A stretch of DNA of 64,000 nucleotides from CBDFKQ01 sp965248855. GTDB lineage: Bacteria > Bacteroidota > Bacteroidia > Cytophagales > 172606-1. Position 1 is the stretch's first letter. The number at the start of each line of letters is the position of its first letter. The translations under genes were made by a program, and so were the position numbers. Below, piece after piece: positions 18,696 to 28,486 of this stretch. The DNA is taken from the NCBI GenBank assembly GCA_965248855.1, contig CBDFKQ010000006.1, positions 14,853-78,852 of the forward strand, read 5' to 3'. The notes under the pieces were generated by a model, which saw only the letters and a program-made list of their open reading frames with translations, had not been told where the DNA came from and made no database searches.

Positions 18696-19334
18696 TTGAC
18701 TGACAAATTAATATATTTAATAAGGCATGGCCAAACAGATTATAATAAACAGGGAATTGTTCAGGGTGGAGGAATTGATTCAGATTTAAACGAAATAGGG
18801 AGGGAACAAGCCAAAGCGTTTTATAATGTTTATAATTTTATCCCTTTCGATAAAATATATACATCAGCGCTTAAAAGAACCCATCAATCTGTTAATCAAT
18901 TTTTAGAAAAAAAAATACCCTGGGAAATTTTACCCGGTTTAAATGAAATAAATTGGGGAACCAGAGAAGGACAAAAAATTACACCCCGGGAAGATGCCTA
19001 TTATCATTGGGTATTAAAACAATGGGGAGAAGGAAATGACAATTTAAGAATTGAAGGTGGAGAAAGTCCTGTTGATGTTCAAATAAGACAATTGGTTGAA
19101 CTGAAAAAAATCCTTTCACATGAAAATGAAAAAACAGTATTAATATGTATGCATGGCAGGGCTATGAGAATTTTATTATGTACTATTTTAAACCGTCCGT
19201 TAAAAGAAATGGATAGCTTTGAACATGAAAACCTGTGTTTATACAAATTGAGTTATAAAAATGATGTTTTTAAAGCAGATCTTTTAAATGATGTTCAACA
19301 TTTGGAGCACCTCCTTAATGCCAGTTTAAAATAA
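18696..19334 (+). CDS. Histidine phosphatase (phosphoglycerate mutase-like)
   Basis: 212 residues. The RHG motif LIRHGQTDYNKQG at residues 7-19 holds the phospho-accepting His. NEIGREQAKAF, SALKRTHQSV and ICMHGRAMRILL (second catalytic His) complete the fold. Cofactor-dependent mutase, sugar-phosphate phosphatase and alpha-ribazole phosphatase are all possible. The only usable start is TTG at 18696, because the first in-frame ATG would lie inside the domain; this is decided by the RHG motif being so near the N-terminus. Confidence 0.88.
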   Translation: MTDKLIYLIRHGQTDYNKQGIVQGGGIDSDLNEIGREQAKAFYNVYNFIPFDKIYTSALKRTHQSVNQFLEKKIPWEILPGLNEINWGTREGQKITPREDAYYHWVLKQWGEGNDNLRIEGGESPVDVQIRQLVELKKILSHENEKTVLICMHGRAMRILLCTILNRPLKEMDSFEHENLCLYKLSYKNDVFKADLLNDVQHLEHLLNASLK

Positions 19335-19454
19335 AATATGAAATAATTACCTTTTAAAATTTAAATTTTCCTTTTATCTAAATTTTATCACCATTAATAA
19401 TTATAAAGTTTAAATTATATCAATTATCAATCTGATATCAGGTTGGTTATTATT

Positions 19455-20498
19455 ATGAATAGAAAACAAATTTATTGGTTATGCCAAATTGTTGGTTGGA
19501 CCACTTATGAATTGTATGAAATTTTATTTTTCTCCATTTATCTTCCTACCACCTCAGGTACTTTCATTAATGGCATTGCCAATATTATAATTGGTATTGC
19601 TATTACGCATGTTTATAAATTAATAATTGAAAGATTAAATTGGTTGGAATTACCCATTTCCAAACTTTTACCAAGGGTTTTAGTTTCAGTTCTTTTAATG
19701 TCTGACCTGATGGCCACTTTTAATATATATCTCGATAAATATACCCTTACAAATATTCAACCCATCACATTTAATATTATGCTTTTAGGTATTGCCAACT
19801 TTGGCAGGCATTTTATTATTTGGACCTCCTTATACCATACATTTCATTATTTTGAACACTCCAGAAAAATTCAAATAGAAAAAATTAAACTTTCGGGTGC
19901 AAATAAGGAATTTGAATCCAAACTATTAAGATCGCAACTAAATCCACATTTTATTTTTAATGCGCTGAACAGTATAAGAGCGCTTATATTAGAAAATCCG
20001 GAAAAAGCACAACTAAGCGTTACCAGATTATCCAATATTCTAAGAAATTCACTACTGGCCGACAGGAGAAAAACCGTTTCACTTAAAGAGGAATTAAAAA
20101 CTGTAAATGATTATCTCGAACTTGAAAAAATTAGGTATGAAGACAGATTAAATATAAATATTAATATTGATCCTCAATCTCAAGAAATACAAATACCGCC
20201 AATGATGTTGCAAACATTAGTTGAAAACGCTATAAAACATGGTGTTTCCAAACCGGTAGACGGTGGTTTTATTGAAATTATTTCTAAAACACAAAATGGT
20301 TTTATAAATTTAGTGATCAGAAATACGGGAAAATTTGAGGAAGTTGTTTTTTCGGAAAATACCGGTGGTTTTGGATTGAAAAATACTGAACAACGGTTAT
20401 CCTTAATTTATGGCGAACTTGCCAGTTTTACAATTAACCAGGAATCTGAAAATATTGTTCGTGCCGAATTACAATTTCCAACAAGCATAATTAATTAA
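19455..20498 (+). CDS. LytS/YehU-family sensor histidine kinase
   Basis: 347 residues from the ATG at 19455. Four hydrophobic segments occupy residues 8-130, followed by a short coiled coil. The His_kinase domain has SQLNPHFIFNALNSIRALI (phospho-His about residue 166) and the HATPase part has TLVENAIKHGVSKP and GGFGLKNTEQRL. This class phosphorylates LytTR regulators; the next gene, 66 bases downstream, encodes one. The stimulus is unknown; the sensor part is purely transmembrane with no periplasmic domain. Confidence 0.93.
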   Translation: MNRKQIYWLCQIVGWTTYELYEILFFSIYLPTTSGTFINGIANIIIGIAITHVYKLIIERLNWLELPISKLLPRVLVSVLLMSDLMATFNIYLDKYTLTNIQPITFNIMLLGIANFGRHFIIWTSLYHTFHYFEHSRKIQIEKIKLSGANKEFESKLLRSQLNPHFIFNALNSIRALILENPEKAQLSVTRLSNILRNSLLADRRKTVSLKEELKTVNDYLELEKIRYEDRLNININIDPQSQEIQIPPMMLQTLVENAIKHGVSKPVDGGFIEIISKTQNGFINLVIRNTGKFEEVVFSENTGGFGLKNTEQRLSLIYGELASFTINQESENIVRAELQFPTSIIN

Positions 20499-20564
20499 AA
20501 ATAATAATTAACAGCAATTAATTATTATTTTTAATTTGTTAAAATAACCTATACTTATTTAAGC

Positions 20565-21290
20565 ATGATAAAGGCCATAATTATTGATGATGAAAGACTT
20601 GCAAGGAATGAATTAAAAAGACTTTTGGAATCGTTTCCAAAAATAGAGGTAGTGGGTGAAGCATCAAATGCAGAGGAAGCTGTAAAAATAATAGACCAAC
20701 TGCATCCTGATTTACTGTTTTTGGATATTCAAATGCCCGGTAAAACAGGTTTTGATCTTTTAACTGCACTCGAAACGGGTGTACCCGAAGTTATTTTTAC
20801 TACTGCATATGACGAATATGCATTAAAAGCTTTTGAATTCAATGCATTAGATTATTTATTAAAACCTATCGATCCTCAACGCCTTGCTGAAGCAATCAGA
20901 AAAGTAGAAGAATTCGAAAAGCATGAATCAAACAAGCAGGAAATAAATAAAGCACTTACAGAAAATGATCAGGTGTTTATAAAAGACGGTGAAAAATGTT
21001 GGTTTATAAAATTAAATAAAATCAGATTATTCGAATCGATGGGTAATTATGTGAGATTACATTTTGATGATCAAAAGCCGCTGATTCTTAAATCGTTAAA
21101 TGCTCTTGATGATCGCCTCGATCCTCATACATTTTTTAGAGCAAATAGAAAACATATTATTAATTTACAATGGATTGAAAAAATTGAACCGTGGTTCAGT
21201 GGAGGTTTACTTGTTAATTTAAAAGGTGGGGAGAAAATTGAAATTTCTCGCAGGCAGGCTATAAGATTTAAAGAGATGATGAGCTTATAA
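20565..21290 (+). CDS. LytTR-family response regulator
   Basis: 241 residues. The receiver domain (1-120) has DDERLAR, the phospho-acceptor in LLFLDIQMPGKTG (Asp about 54), TTAYDEYA and LKPID. The LytTR DNA-binding domain follows (about 140-240), with FRANRKHIINLQWIEKIEPW as its signature. Pairs with the LytS-like kinase immediately upstream. Confidence 0.95.
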   Translation: MIKAIIIDDERLARNELKRLLESFPKIEVVGEASNAEEAVKIIDQLHPDLLFLDIQMPGKTGFDLLTALETGVPEVIFTTAYDEYALKAFEFNALDYLLKPIDPQRLAEAIRKVEEFEKHESNKQEINKALTENDQVFIKDGEKCWFIKLNKIRLFESMGNYVRLHFDDQKPLILKSLNALDDRLDPHTFFRANRKHIINLQWIEKIEPWFSGGLLVNLKGGEKIEISRRQAIRFKEMMSL

Positions 21291-21350
21291 AAAAATCAAT
21301 AGTTTTACAATTTAAATATTTCATATAGAACTACATGTACAATTATTTAT

Positions 21351-22010
21351 ATGGATAAGATTAAGGTCGCTATTGCAGACGATCACAAAATATTTCGACA
21401 AGGTTTAGCCACAACATTAAAAGATGCTTCAGAAATTGAATTAATTTTGGAAGCATCAAACGGAAAAGAATTAATTGATACTTTGGCTGATTATCAGCCC
21501 CATGTAATTCTCACCGATATTAATATGCCGGTAATGGATGGAATCGCATCTACACAATTCATCACTAAAAAATACGCTCATATTAAAATACTTGCTTTAT
21601 CGATGCATGATGATGAATATCACATCTTAAAAATGCTTCATGCAGGGGCCAAAGGTTATTTACTTAAAAGTGCTGAACCGGAGGAAATTATACATGCTAT
21701 CATTACAGTTTATAAAAGTAATTATTATTTTAATGAGCAAACATCCGTGCTCATGTTAAAAGGATTGATGGCAGATATTGGTAATAATATCGGTGAGCCG
21801 GATATAGAAAAAATCGAATTAAGTGAACGTGAAAAACAAGTATTAGAATTAATTTGTATGGAATTTACCAACCATCAAATTGGCGAAAAACTTTGTGTGA
21901 GTATGAGAACAATAGAAGGTTACAGAAATAAAATTTATGAAAAAACAAAAACAAAAAGTACAGTTGGCCTGGTAATTTATGCGATCAAAAATGACATAAT
22001 TGAAATTTGA
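21351..22010 (+). CDS. NarL/FixJ-type response regulator (LuxR HTH)
   Basis: 219 residues. Receiver domain: DDHKIFRQGL, phospho-Asp in VILTDINMPVMDG (about residue 57), LSMHDDEY, LLKSAEPEEI. LuxR-type HTH at the C-terminus: LSEREKQVLELICMEFTNHQIGEKLCVSMRTIEGYRNKI (about 158-196; quoted by its edges LSEREKQ and MRTIEGYR). The cognate kinase is not adjacent unless the LytS-type kinase feeds both. Lies 60 bases after the LytTR gene and may share its transcript. Confidence 0.95.
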   Translation: MDKIKVAIADDHKIFRQGLATTLKDASEIELILEASNGKELIDTLADYQPHVILTDINMPVMDGIASTQFITKKYAHIKILALSMHDDEYHILKMLHAGAKGYLLKSAEPEEIIHAIITVYKSNYYFNEQTSVLMLKGLMADIGNNIGEPDIEKIELSEREKQVLELICMEFTNHQIGEKLCVSMRTIEGYRNKIYEKTKTKSTVGLVIYAIKNDIIEI

Positions 22011-22046
22011 TCATAATATTTTAATGTAAGTTAAATTTTATCTGTA

Positions 22047-23834
22047 ATGAAAAATCAAATTATACTTCTATTATCAATAATATTTTTTAGTAATGCTGCC
22101 AATGCTACTAAAATTGAATATTTCCTTTCCATGCCTGAGCCGCATACCCATTATTTTGAAGTGGAAGTGAAAATTACCGATTTCGAGCAGGAGTTTATTG
22201 ACTTTAAACTTCCGGTATGGGCTCCGGGTTCGTATATGATACGTGAATATGCAAAAAATGTTGAAGGTTTTATTGCAAAAACAGGAACCGGTAAGATATT
22301 AAAAAATGAAAAAACCAGAAAAAATACCTGGCGCGTTTTTTCCGAGAATGCTGATATAGTTACTATTACATATAGAGTTTATGCCTTTGAAGCTTCGGTA
22401 AGAACCAGTTTTTTAGATGATTCTCACGGATATGTAAATGGCACAAGTGTATTTATGTTTGTACCACAGCTTTTAAAAAATCCACTTACGGTTAATATTA
22501 ATCCATATAAAACCTGGAAACAAATAACTACAGGCTTGGAAGCGGCAGGAAATAATAAATTTATCTTACAGGCACCTGATTATGATATTTTAGTGGATTC
22601 GCCGATCGAAATTGGAAATCAAAAAGTATTGGAATTTACTGCCGATGGGGGAACAAAATATGAAGTTGCCATGTATGGAGAAGCCGTTTACAATGAGAAA
22701 ACATTAATCGGCGATATGAAAGCTGTTGTTGAAGAAGCCGGAAAGGTTGTTGGTGTTAATCCTAATAAAAGATATGTTTTTTTAATACATAATTATCTTG
22801 CAGGCGGCGGTGGACTAGAACATTTAAATTCAACTACCTTAGAAGTGAGCAGGTTAATTTATCAGAATAACTACATTGGTTTTTTAACACTTGTTGCACA
22901 TGAATATTTCCATTTATGGAATGTTAAAAGAATTAGAGGAAAAGCCTTAGGGCCTTTTGATTATGATAACGAAAATTATACTCACTTGCTTTGGGTGGCA
23001 GAAGGGTTTACAAGTTATTATGAAGATTTAATTTTAAGAAGAGCAGGATTAACAACTTCCGATGCTTTTTTAAATACAGTTATATATTCTATCGGTGGTA
23101 TAGAAAACCAACCGGGAAATACAGTTCAGTCGCTTGCTGAAAGCAGTTGGGATGCATGGATTAAATATTACAGGCCGAACGAAAATTCATCCAACACTAC
23201 TATAAGTTATTATACAAAAGGATCGGTAGTAGCATCCTTACTTGATCTGGAAATTATGAACAGTACCAATGCCGAAAAAACGCTTGATGATGTTTTAAAA
23301 TTTTTGTATAACGAATATTATAAAAAAGAAAAAAGGGGTTTTACAGATCAGGAGATGCAACAAGCTGTTGAAAAAATATCAGGAAAAAGTATGTCGGCAT
23401 TTTTTGAAAATTATGTATTTGGAACGAAAGCGATTGATTACGAAAAATATTTTAATTATGCAGGCTTTAAAATAAATCCAAGCCCTGTTGGTGGGAACGA
23501 AGGCTTTTTAGGTGCTACTACTAATAATAATGGTGGGAAAATAAATATTACTTCAGTTTACAGAGGTGCAGCTGCACATAACTTTGGTTTAAATGTAAAT
23601 GACGAAATTATTGCTGTTGATAATAACAGATTAAGCTCCGGTGAGGAATTAAATAAATATTTCAGTTCTAAAAAAGTAGGTGATAAAATTAATGTTTTGC
23701 TAACAAGGGATGGTTTAATAAGAAGCATTGATATTACTCTTGGTAAAAACCCTCAACAAAGGTTTATTGTTGAAAAAATTGACAACCCATCACCATTGCA
23801 GGAAAAAGTTTTAAAAAAATGGTTAAAATTATAA
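22047..23834 (+). CDS. M61-family metallopeptidase with PDZ domain
   Basis: 595 residues. A signal peptide ends about residue 21 (NAANA). The N-terminal beta domain of M61 glycyl aminopeptidases is followed by the gluzincin catalytic region with HEYFH (about 287-291) and the downstream Glu in WVAEGFTSYYED (about 318). A PDZ domain lies at about 490-570 (GAAAHNFGLNVNDEIIAVDNN). Catalytic residues are intact. It acts in the periplasm on peptides with N-terminal Gly/Ala, as known for the family. It is a single gene, ending at a strong terminator. Confidence 0.95.
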   Translation: MKNQIILLLSIIFFSNAANATKIEYFLSMPEPHTHYFEVEVKITDFEQEFIDFKLPVWAPGSYMIREYAKNVEGFIAKTGTGKILKNEKTRKNTWRVFSENADIVTITYRVYAFEASVRTSFLDDSHGYVNGTSVFMFVPQLLKNPLTVNINPYKTWKQITTGLEAAGNNKFILQAPDYDILVDSPIEIGNQKVLEFTADGGTKYEVAMYGEAVYNEKTLIGDMKAVVEEAGKVVGVNPNKRYVFLIHNYLAGGGGLEHLNSTTLEVSRLIYQNNYIGFLTLVAHEYFHLWNVKRIRGKALGPFDYDNENYTHLLWVAEGFTSYYEDLILRRAGLTTSDAFLNTVIYSIGGIENQPGNTVQSLAESSWDAWIKYYRPNENSSNTTISYYTKGSVVASLLDLEIMNSTNAEKTLDDVLKFLYNEYYKKEKRGFTDQEMQQAVEKISGKSMSAFFENYVFGTKAIDYEKYFNYAGFKINPSPVGGNEGFLGATTNNNGGKINITSVYRGAAAHNFGLNVNDEIIAVDNNRLSSGEELNKYFSSKKVGDKINVLLTRDGLIRSIDITLGKNPQQRFIVEKIDNPSPLQEKVLKKWLKL

Positions 23835-23868
23835 AATAAACCCGCTTCAAAAATGAAGCGGGTTTATT
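23835..23868. terminator. Bidirectional terminator between M61 peptidase and thrB
   Basis: Perfect 14-base arms (AATAAACCCGCTTC with its complement) with a 6-base loop. It serves both convergent genes. Confidence 0.85.
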
Positions 23869-23891
23869 AATAATCTTATTAATGTTTAACA

Positions 23892-24815
23892 TTAAACCAA
23901 TCTCGCTCCTTCATTATCTACTTCAGTTATCCAACTTTGGGCATTTACACCATTTTCTTTAAAAGTCCTTATCATGGCATCTTCAATAAAAACAGCCTTT
24001 TCTGCATTATTTGTAATGGCAAAAACTGTTGGGCCTGAACCTGAAATAGCCATACCATCAGCACCTGCAATAATTGCATTTTTCTTTACTTGGTCAAATC
24101 CTTTAATTAATTTAGAACGAAATGGTTCAATAACATTATCGTTGAGGCTATTAGCAAATAGAGCATAATCATTTTTTGCAAATGCAGCAGTAATTAAACA
24201 GGAGTTTGCCATATTGAAAATAAAATCTTTCATTGCCACGTGCTTTGGTAATATTTCTCTGGCTTCTTTCGTAAGTACTACTATTTCCGGAGTTACTAAA
24301 ATGATAATAAGATTTTCAATGTTGCCTATTTTTGTAACATCTAAGGGTAAAACAGATCTTGTAAGTGTAGCGCCTCCCAATAATGCAGGTGCCGTATTAT
24401 CGGCGAAAAAAGCACCTGAAACATATTCTTCAGCTTTTGTTGCCGGCAATACAAGTTGTTCTTTTGAAAGTAAATTTCCATATAAATAGTTGGCGGCAAA
24501 GGCTGCAGCAGCAGCAGACGCTGCACTGCTTCCTAAGCCTGAGCCACTACCCATCCCCTTATGTATTTTTATTTCTACACCTCCGGGGAAGTTTAACATC
24601 TTTAAAACTTCTTGAGCTGCAATACCTGCAGTATTTTTATTTGGATCTTTTGAAAGTTCAACCGGAGAATTGATTTCAGAAATAATAACTTTCTTCTCTT
24701 CAATTTTACGAGCTTCGATTATATCACCAACTTTTTTTACTGCCAAGCCCAAAACATCAAAACCCGGCCCTATGTTACCAATTGTTGCCGGAGCAAACAC
24801 TTTTATCCAATCCAT
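23892..24815 (-). CDS. thrB: Homoserine kinase
   Basis: 307 residues, a GHMP-superfamily kinase. PATIGNIGPGFDVLGLAV (9-26) is the N-terminal family motif. GMGSGSGLGSSAASAAAAA (about 87-105) is the ATP-binding GHMP loop. A C-terminal ISGSGPTVFAI (about 256) closes the site. The enzyme phosphorylates homoserine in threonine synthesis. It lies 45 bases downstream of thrC in one operon. The aspartokinase/homoserine dehydrogenase gene usually found at the head of this operon in the phylum is absent here. Confidence 0.97.
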   Translation of the reverse strand: MDWIKVFAPATIGNIGPGFDVLGLAVKKVGDIIEARKIEEKKVIISEINSPVELSKDPNKNTAGIAAQEVLKMLNFPGGVEIKIHKGMGSGSGLGSSAASAAAAAFAANYLYGNLLSKEQLVLPATKAEEYVSGAFFADNTAPALLGGATLTRSVLPLDVTKIGNIENLIIILVTPEIVVLTKEAREILPKHVAMKDFIFNMANSCLITAAFAKNDYALFANSLNDNVIEPFRSKLIKGFDQVKKNAIIAGADGMAISGSGPTVFAITNNAEKAVFIEDAMIRTFKENGVNAQSWITEVDNEGARLV

Positions 24816-24860
24816 TTTTTAATTATAATGCTTGTAAAACTTTATGTGTATTTAGTTTTA

Positions 24861-26216
24861 TTAATTTTCAAATAAAACCTTTTTAAATTCTTGATAATCA
24901 ACTTTTATTTTAATTGATTCTTCTTTCTTTGTTAAAAATTGTTGCAAACTTGGAGGGATTTGTGGGCTGATACCTAATTCCTTTTCAATTACTTCAGGAA
25001 ACTTTGCAGGATGAGCTGTTTCTAAAACCACAGTTTTGTATATATTCTCTTCATCATTTGAATTAAAATATTTTTCAATACCAACCAAACCTACTGCACC
25101 ATGCTGTTCAACTAATAAATTTTTATTTTTATAGATGTTTTTCATGTACGCAATAGTTTCTTCATCCGATACCCATACACCTTTAAAATGTTGTTTTATT
25201 TTTTCTAAATAGGGCTGGCGGTATACATTTCCATCTTTATCTACCGAACCACCATACAAATCAAATAAACGAGCCAAATTACTTGGGTTACCGACATTCA
25301 TTGCATTAGAAATGCAATTTTTAGATGGAGATATTTTATTGTATGTTTTGGTAAGCAGCCAATTAGGAATTGAATTATTGCTGTTTGTTGCAACTATTAT
25401 ATTATCAACAGGTAATCCCATTTGACGTGCCAATTCGCAACCCATTGCATTACCCAAATTACCGGTAGGGATGCAAAAATTTACAGGTTCGAAATCATCA
25501 GAAATTTTTAAATAGATATAAAAATAATAGACAATTTGAGGCAATAACCTTCCAATATTTATAGAATTAGCAGAGGTTAAATTTAATTCCTTTAAATCAG
25601 GATCTGTAAAAGCTTGTTTTACAAATTGCTGACAATCGTCAAACTTTCCATCTATTTCTATTGCTGTTACATTTTGGCCGACAGTGATTAATTGTTTTCT
25701 CTGAATTGTTGATACTTCATTTTTTGGAAATAAAATATATACTTTTATTCCGTCTAATCCTTTAAAAGCTTCTCCGATTGCACTGCCTGTATCGCCGGAT
25801 GTTGCTACCAATATTTTTATTTCTTCATTTGGCGGTTTAAACTTTTTCATCAATCTCGCCATTAATTGTGCAGCAAAATCTTTAAAAGAGGAAGTTGGGC
25901 CGGCATCCATGCGGGCTAAAAATAACTTATCCGAAACCTTATCAATAGGAATATCAAAATTATATGCACCAGAGGTAATTTCCATTAATTCCTCTTCCGA
26001 AATAACATCACTTAAAAATGGAAATAATATTTTACCCGCTACTTTCCAATAAGGTTCATTTTTTAACCTATTGATTTCCTGCGAAGAAAAATATGGAATT
26101 TTATCAGGCATAAACAAACCTTCATCAGGTGCCTGACCTTTAAATAATGCGGTTATAAAATCTACTTTTTCTTTAAATCCGTTTGATAAATATTGATTGG
26201 TACTATAAAAAAGCAT
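24861..26216 (-). CDS. thrC: Threonine synthase
   Basis: 451 residues, normal length for the long form. The N-terminal STNQYLSNGFKEKVDF is typical. The PLP lysine lies in GPTSSFKDFAAQL (Lys about 112), followed by TSGDTGSA (phosphate binding) and IPTGNLGNAMGC. The enzyme converts O-phosphohomoserine to threonine, directly after ThrB in the pathway. It is the first gene of a thrC-thrB transcript. No attenuator was seen in the short leader. Confidence 0.97.
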   Translation of the reverse strand: MLFYSTNQYLSNGFKEKVDFITALFKGQAPDEGLFMPDKIPYFSSQEINRLKNEPYWKVAGKILFPFLSDVISEEELMEITSGAYNFDIPIDKVSDKLFLARMDAGPTSSFKDFAAQLMARLMKKFKPPNEEIKILVATSGDTGSAIGEAFKGLDGIKVYILFPKNEVSTIQRKQLITVGQNVTAIEIDGKFDDCQQFVKQAFTDPDLKELNLTSANSINIGRLLPQIVYYFYIYLKISDDFEPVNFCIPTGNLGNAMGCELARQMGLPVDNIIVATNSNNSIPNWLLTKTYNKISPSKNCISNAMNVGNPSNLARLFDLYGGSVDKDGNVYRQPYLEKIKQHFKGVWVSDEETIAYMKNIYKNKNLLVEQHGAVGLVGIEKYFNSNDEENIYKTVVLETAHPAKFPEVIEKELGISPQIPPSLQQFLTKKEESIKIKVDYQEFKKVLFEN

Positions 26217-26374
26217 AAGATATTAAGGTGTGTATTATATTTTTGCGGGAAGTATATCCGGGTAGAAAATTAAACTATATAAATTAAAAATTTGCGGTGG
26301 TGATATTAAATTTTATTTATCATTTTAACTTGTATCTTCATTTTAAACTAAAGAATCACAAAAATATTTCTTTT

Positions 26375-27076
26375 ATGAAGAAAAAGCAATTTATATTCTG
26401 GTTTTGTAATTTTATTCTTATTTTAAATTTGTTTTCCTGTAAAACAAAAAATAATATTGAAATTTTACCCGATAGGGTTAAGGAAGTTTTAACAGATTAT
26501 GGAAAGAAAAACCCCGAAGAAAAAATTATTGTAAAAACAGAATTTGGCGACATACATGTGATGTTATACAAACAAACTCCATTGCACCGTGCTAACTTTA
26601 TAAGACTTATAAAATTAAAACATTTTGATAATGCACGTTTTTATAGAATTGTTTCTGATTTTATGATTCAGGGTGGAAATCAAAATGTAAAAGAACAGAA
26701 ATTTACAATTCCCGCAGAGTTTAATAATAATTTTATTAATAAAAAAGGCGCAGTTGCCATGGCACGAAGGGATGAAAATAATCCTGATAAGCAGTCATCA
26801 CCAACTGAATTTTTTATCATAAGAGGCAGGCCGTATGATAATGAAAGCTTAAGGGATGCCATTAAAGATTCAGGAAGAAGTTTTGAATCTTATTCTCCGG
26901 AACAAATTGCCGTGTATTTAAAATATGGAGGTGATGCAAGAATTGATAATAGATACACTGTGTTTGGAGAAGTAACGCAGGGTATGGAAATCGTTGAAAA
27001 AATTGCAGATGAAAAAGTGTATGAATTAGAAAAACCTATACAAAAATTGCCTTTTAAAATTATTATTGATAAATAA
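26375..27076 (+). CDS. Cyclophilin-type peptidyl-prolyl isomerase, lipoprotein
   Basis: 233 residues from the ATG at 26375; an earlier in-frame codon at 26297 would put 26 residues before the signal peptide and is rejected. The signal ends with the lipobox LFSC (Cys about 24). The cyclophilin domain is seen in ETEFGDIHVMLY-like TEFGDIHV, FDNARFYRIVSDFMIQGGN, SPTEFFIIRG and YTVFGEVTQGMEIVEKI. An insert near 180-205 is longer than in the minimal cyclophilins. It probably assists folding of envelope proteins at the membrane. Confidence 0.92.
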   Translation: MKKKQFIFWFCNFILILNLFSCKTKNNIEILPDRVKEVLTDYGKKNPEEKIIVKTEFGDIHVMLYKQTPLHRANFIRLIKLKHFDNARFYRIVSDFMIQGGNQNVKEQKFTIPAEFNNNFINKKGAVAMARRDENNPDKQSSPTEFFIIRGRPYDNESLRDAIKDSGRSFESYSPEQIAVYLKYGGDARIDNRYTVFGEVTQGMEIVEKIADEKVYELEKPIQKLPFKIIIDK

Positions 27077-27129
27077 TTTGAAGGATTGAAAAATAAAGTG
27101 GGTGAAATGATAGAAATATTTAGAGGCCA

Positions 27130-27158
27130 TTTCAGGTGTTTTCACCTGAAACTTTTTT
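27130..27158 (+). terminator. Terminator of the cyclophilin gene
   Basis: TTTCAGGTG/CACCTGAAA perfect 9-base arms around TTTT, followed by a T-run. Confidence 0.75.
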
Positions 27159-27237
27159 AATTATAGAAGTGCAAAGTATTATATCTTAAATGATCCATAC
27201 TTTTTGTATATGAATAAAATTTATTTTTATTATTTTT

Positions 27238-27347
27238 CCTGTCTCGTCCTAAAAAAAGTTTACAGTTTAATTTATAATACTGCTTATACCTCGGCCTGTC
27301 CCCGACAGGACGAAAAATACTTTGTGTCAGGTGAAAACACCTGACAC
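27238..27347. repeat. Clustered palindromes (CAGGTG family) in the 27.1-27.4 kb gap
   Basis: 27324-27347 is a perfect 10-base inverted repeat (GTGTCAGGTG, loop AAAA). 27238-27318 holds CCTGTC/GACAGG and TCGTCC/GGACGA pairs. The CAGGTG core recurs in the larger palindromes at 41904 and 44378. No coding sequence is seen in the 343-base gap 27077-27419. Confidence 0.55.
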
Positions 27348-27360
27348 GGCTGAATTCCTT

Positions 27361-27404
27361 TTAATAAAAAATGCCTTCGTATAACCGAAGGCATTTTTTA
27401 TTAA
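27361..27404. terminator. Strong bidirectional terminator
   Basis: Perfect 19-base arms (27361-27379 and 27386-27404) around a 6-base loop, with GC core ATGCCTTCG and A/T runs outside. Ends the TonB receptor operon on the minus strand. Confidence 0.9.
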
Positions 27405-27419
27405 AGTAAAATTGTGTTT

Positions 27420-28469
27420 TTATTTAAAACTAAATCCTATAGGATTAATCCCGGTTTTTAAAGAATCAATTTTTGAACCATCCGGAGCATACCTAAAAAT
27501 ATAACCTGCTTGTTTGTAAGAAGGTGTAAAACCTGCAAAGAAGATTCCGGTTTTAGGATCAATAGATAAAGCTGAAAAATTTTTATTAATAATTGGTTTA
27601 GTACTTATTATATTACTATTGATGTCAAAATTATATACAGCATCAAATGTATCATAATCAGTATAACCAAAATAAATGCTTTTTTTATCTATACTCATAG
27701 AAAAATATTCAAAATAGTTTTTACCTGAGCTAATTGTATTTTCAATAGTTTTAGTTTGAGGGTTGATTTTTACAAAATCACTTCCAACTGCCACCCAAAG
27801 CTTTCCATTTATATCAACATCAATTATTTGAGGTGGCATACTAAACGCAATTTTTTGAGTGATTAAATCTTTTTGAGAATCTACAATATATAAAGTATCA
27901 CCTCCATATAAATTTCCTACAAATACATCATTACCAATCGAAATAAGCTTTTCAATTCCTTTAATTTGGCCAAACTTTTTTGTTATTGTATTTAAATTTA
28001 AATCTAAAATTGCTATATAACCATTATTATAATATGGATATGTTGTGTTAAGCACATCTGTACAAGAAATGTAAGCTTTACTGTCTGAAATTTTTATCAC
28101 TGATCTTGGATTTTCTACAATCCCGACAGGTAAAGAAGAAATTGATTTAAAAGTTGAAGAATTAACAACTTCTACCAAATCCTGACCGGCAGCGCTATTA
28201 TCAATAAGAATATATCCCTTCCCGTTTATGTCAGTATAATCTTGAACTCCACCGGCTAGAGAGCGTAAATTTTCTTTCTTAAAAATATCATTATAAATTT
28301 TATTTGAATCTTTAACTATATACGAAATTGTGCCATTATTATCATTAAAATTACCATGATTTAAAACAAGAACTCCGCTTGAATTATACATTGAAGGCGT
28401 TGAATCATTGTTTTTATGACATGCACTGATTGAAAAGACGATAAATAAAAATAAAATTACTTTTTTCAT
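27420..28469 (-). CDS. DUF5074/YncE-like beta-propeller lipoprotein of the cobalamin operon
   Basis: 349 residues. Lipoprotein signal with FSISAC (Cys about 17). The rest has repeated propeller-like blades of the YVTN type (for example GNDVFVGNLYGGDTLYIVD and NGKLWVAVGSDFVKINPQTK). Such proteins regularly sit next to BtuB-like TonB receptors in Bacteroidota B12 loci. Here it starts 17 bases after the receptor gene, so both are under the same riboswitch. A surface lipoprotein binding the ligand or the receptor is likely but not shown. Confidence 0.82.
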   Translation of the reverse strand: MKKVILFLFIVFSISACHKNNDSTPSMYNSSGVLVLNHGNFNDNNGTISYIVKDSNKIYNDIFKKENLRSLAGGVQDYTDINGKGYILIDNSAAGQDLVEVVNSSTFKSISSLPVGIVENPRSVIKISDSKAYISCTDVLNTTYPYYNNGYIAILDLNLNTITKKFGQIKGIEKLISIGNDVFVGNLYGGDTLYIVDSQKDLITQKIAFSMPPQIIDVDINGKLWVAVGSDFVKINPQTKTIENTISSGKNYFEYFSMSIDKKSIYFGYTDYDTFDAVYNFDINSNIISTKPIINKNFSALSIDPKTGIFFAGFTPSYKQAGYIFRYAPDGSKIDSLKTGINPIGFSFK

Positions 28470-28486
28470 GATTTTTAAAAATTTGT

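Noticed and set aside
24383..24673. Plus-strand ORFs opposite thrB
   Set aside because: Antisense to the Ala/Ser-rich GHMP loop; composition explains the open frame.
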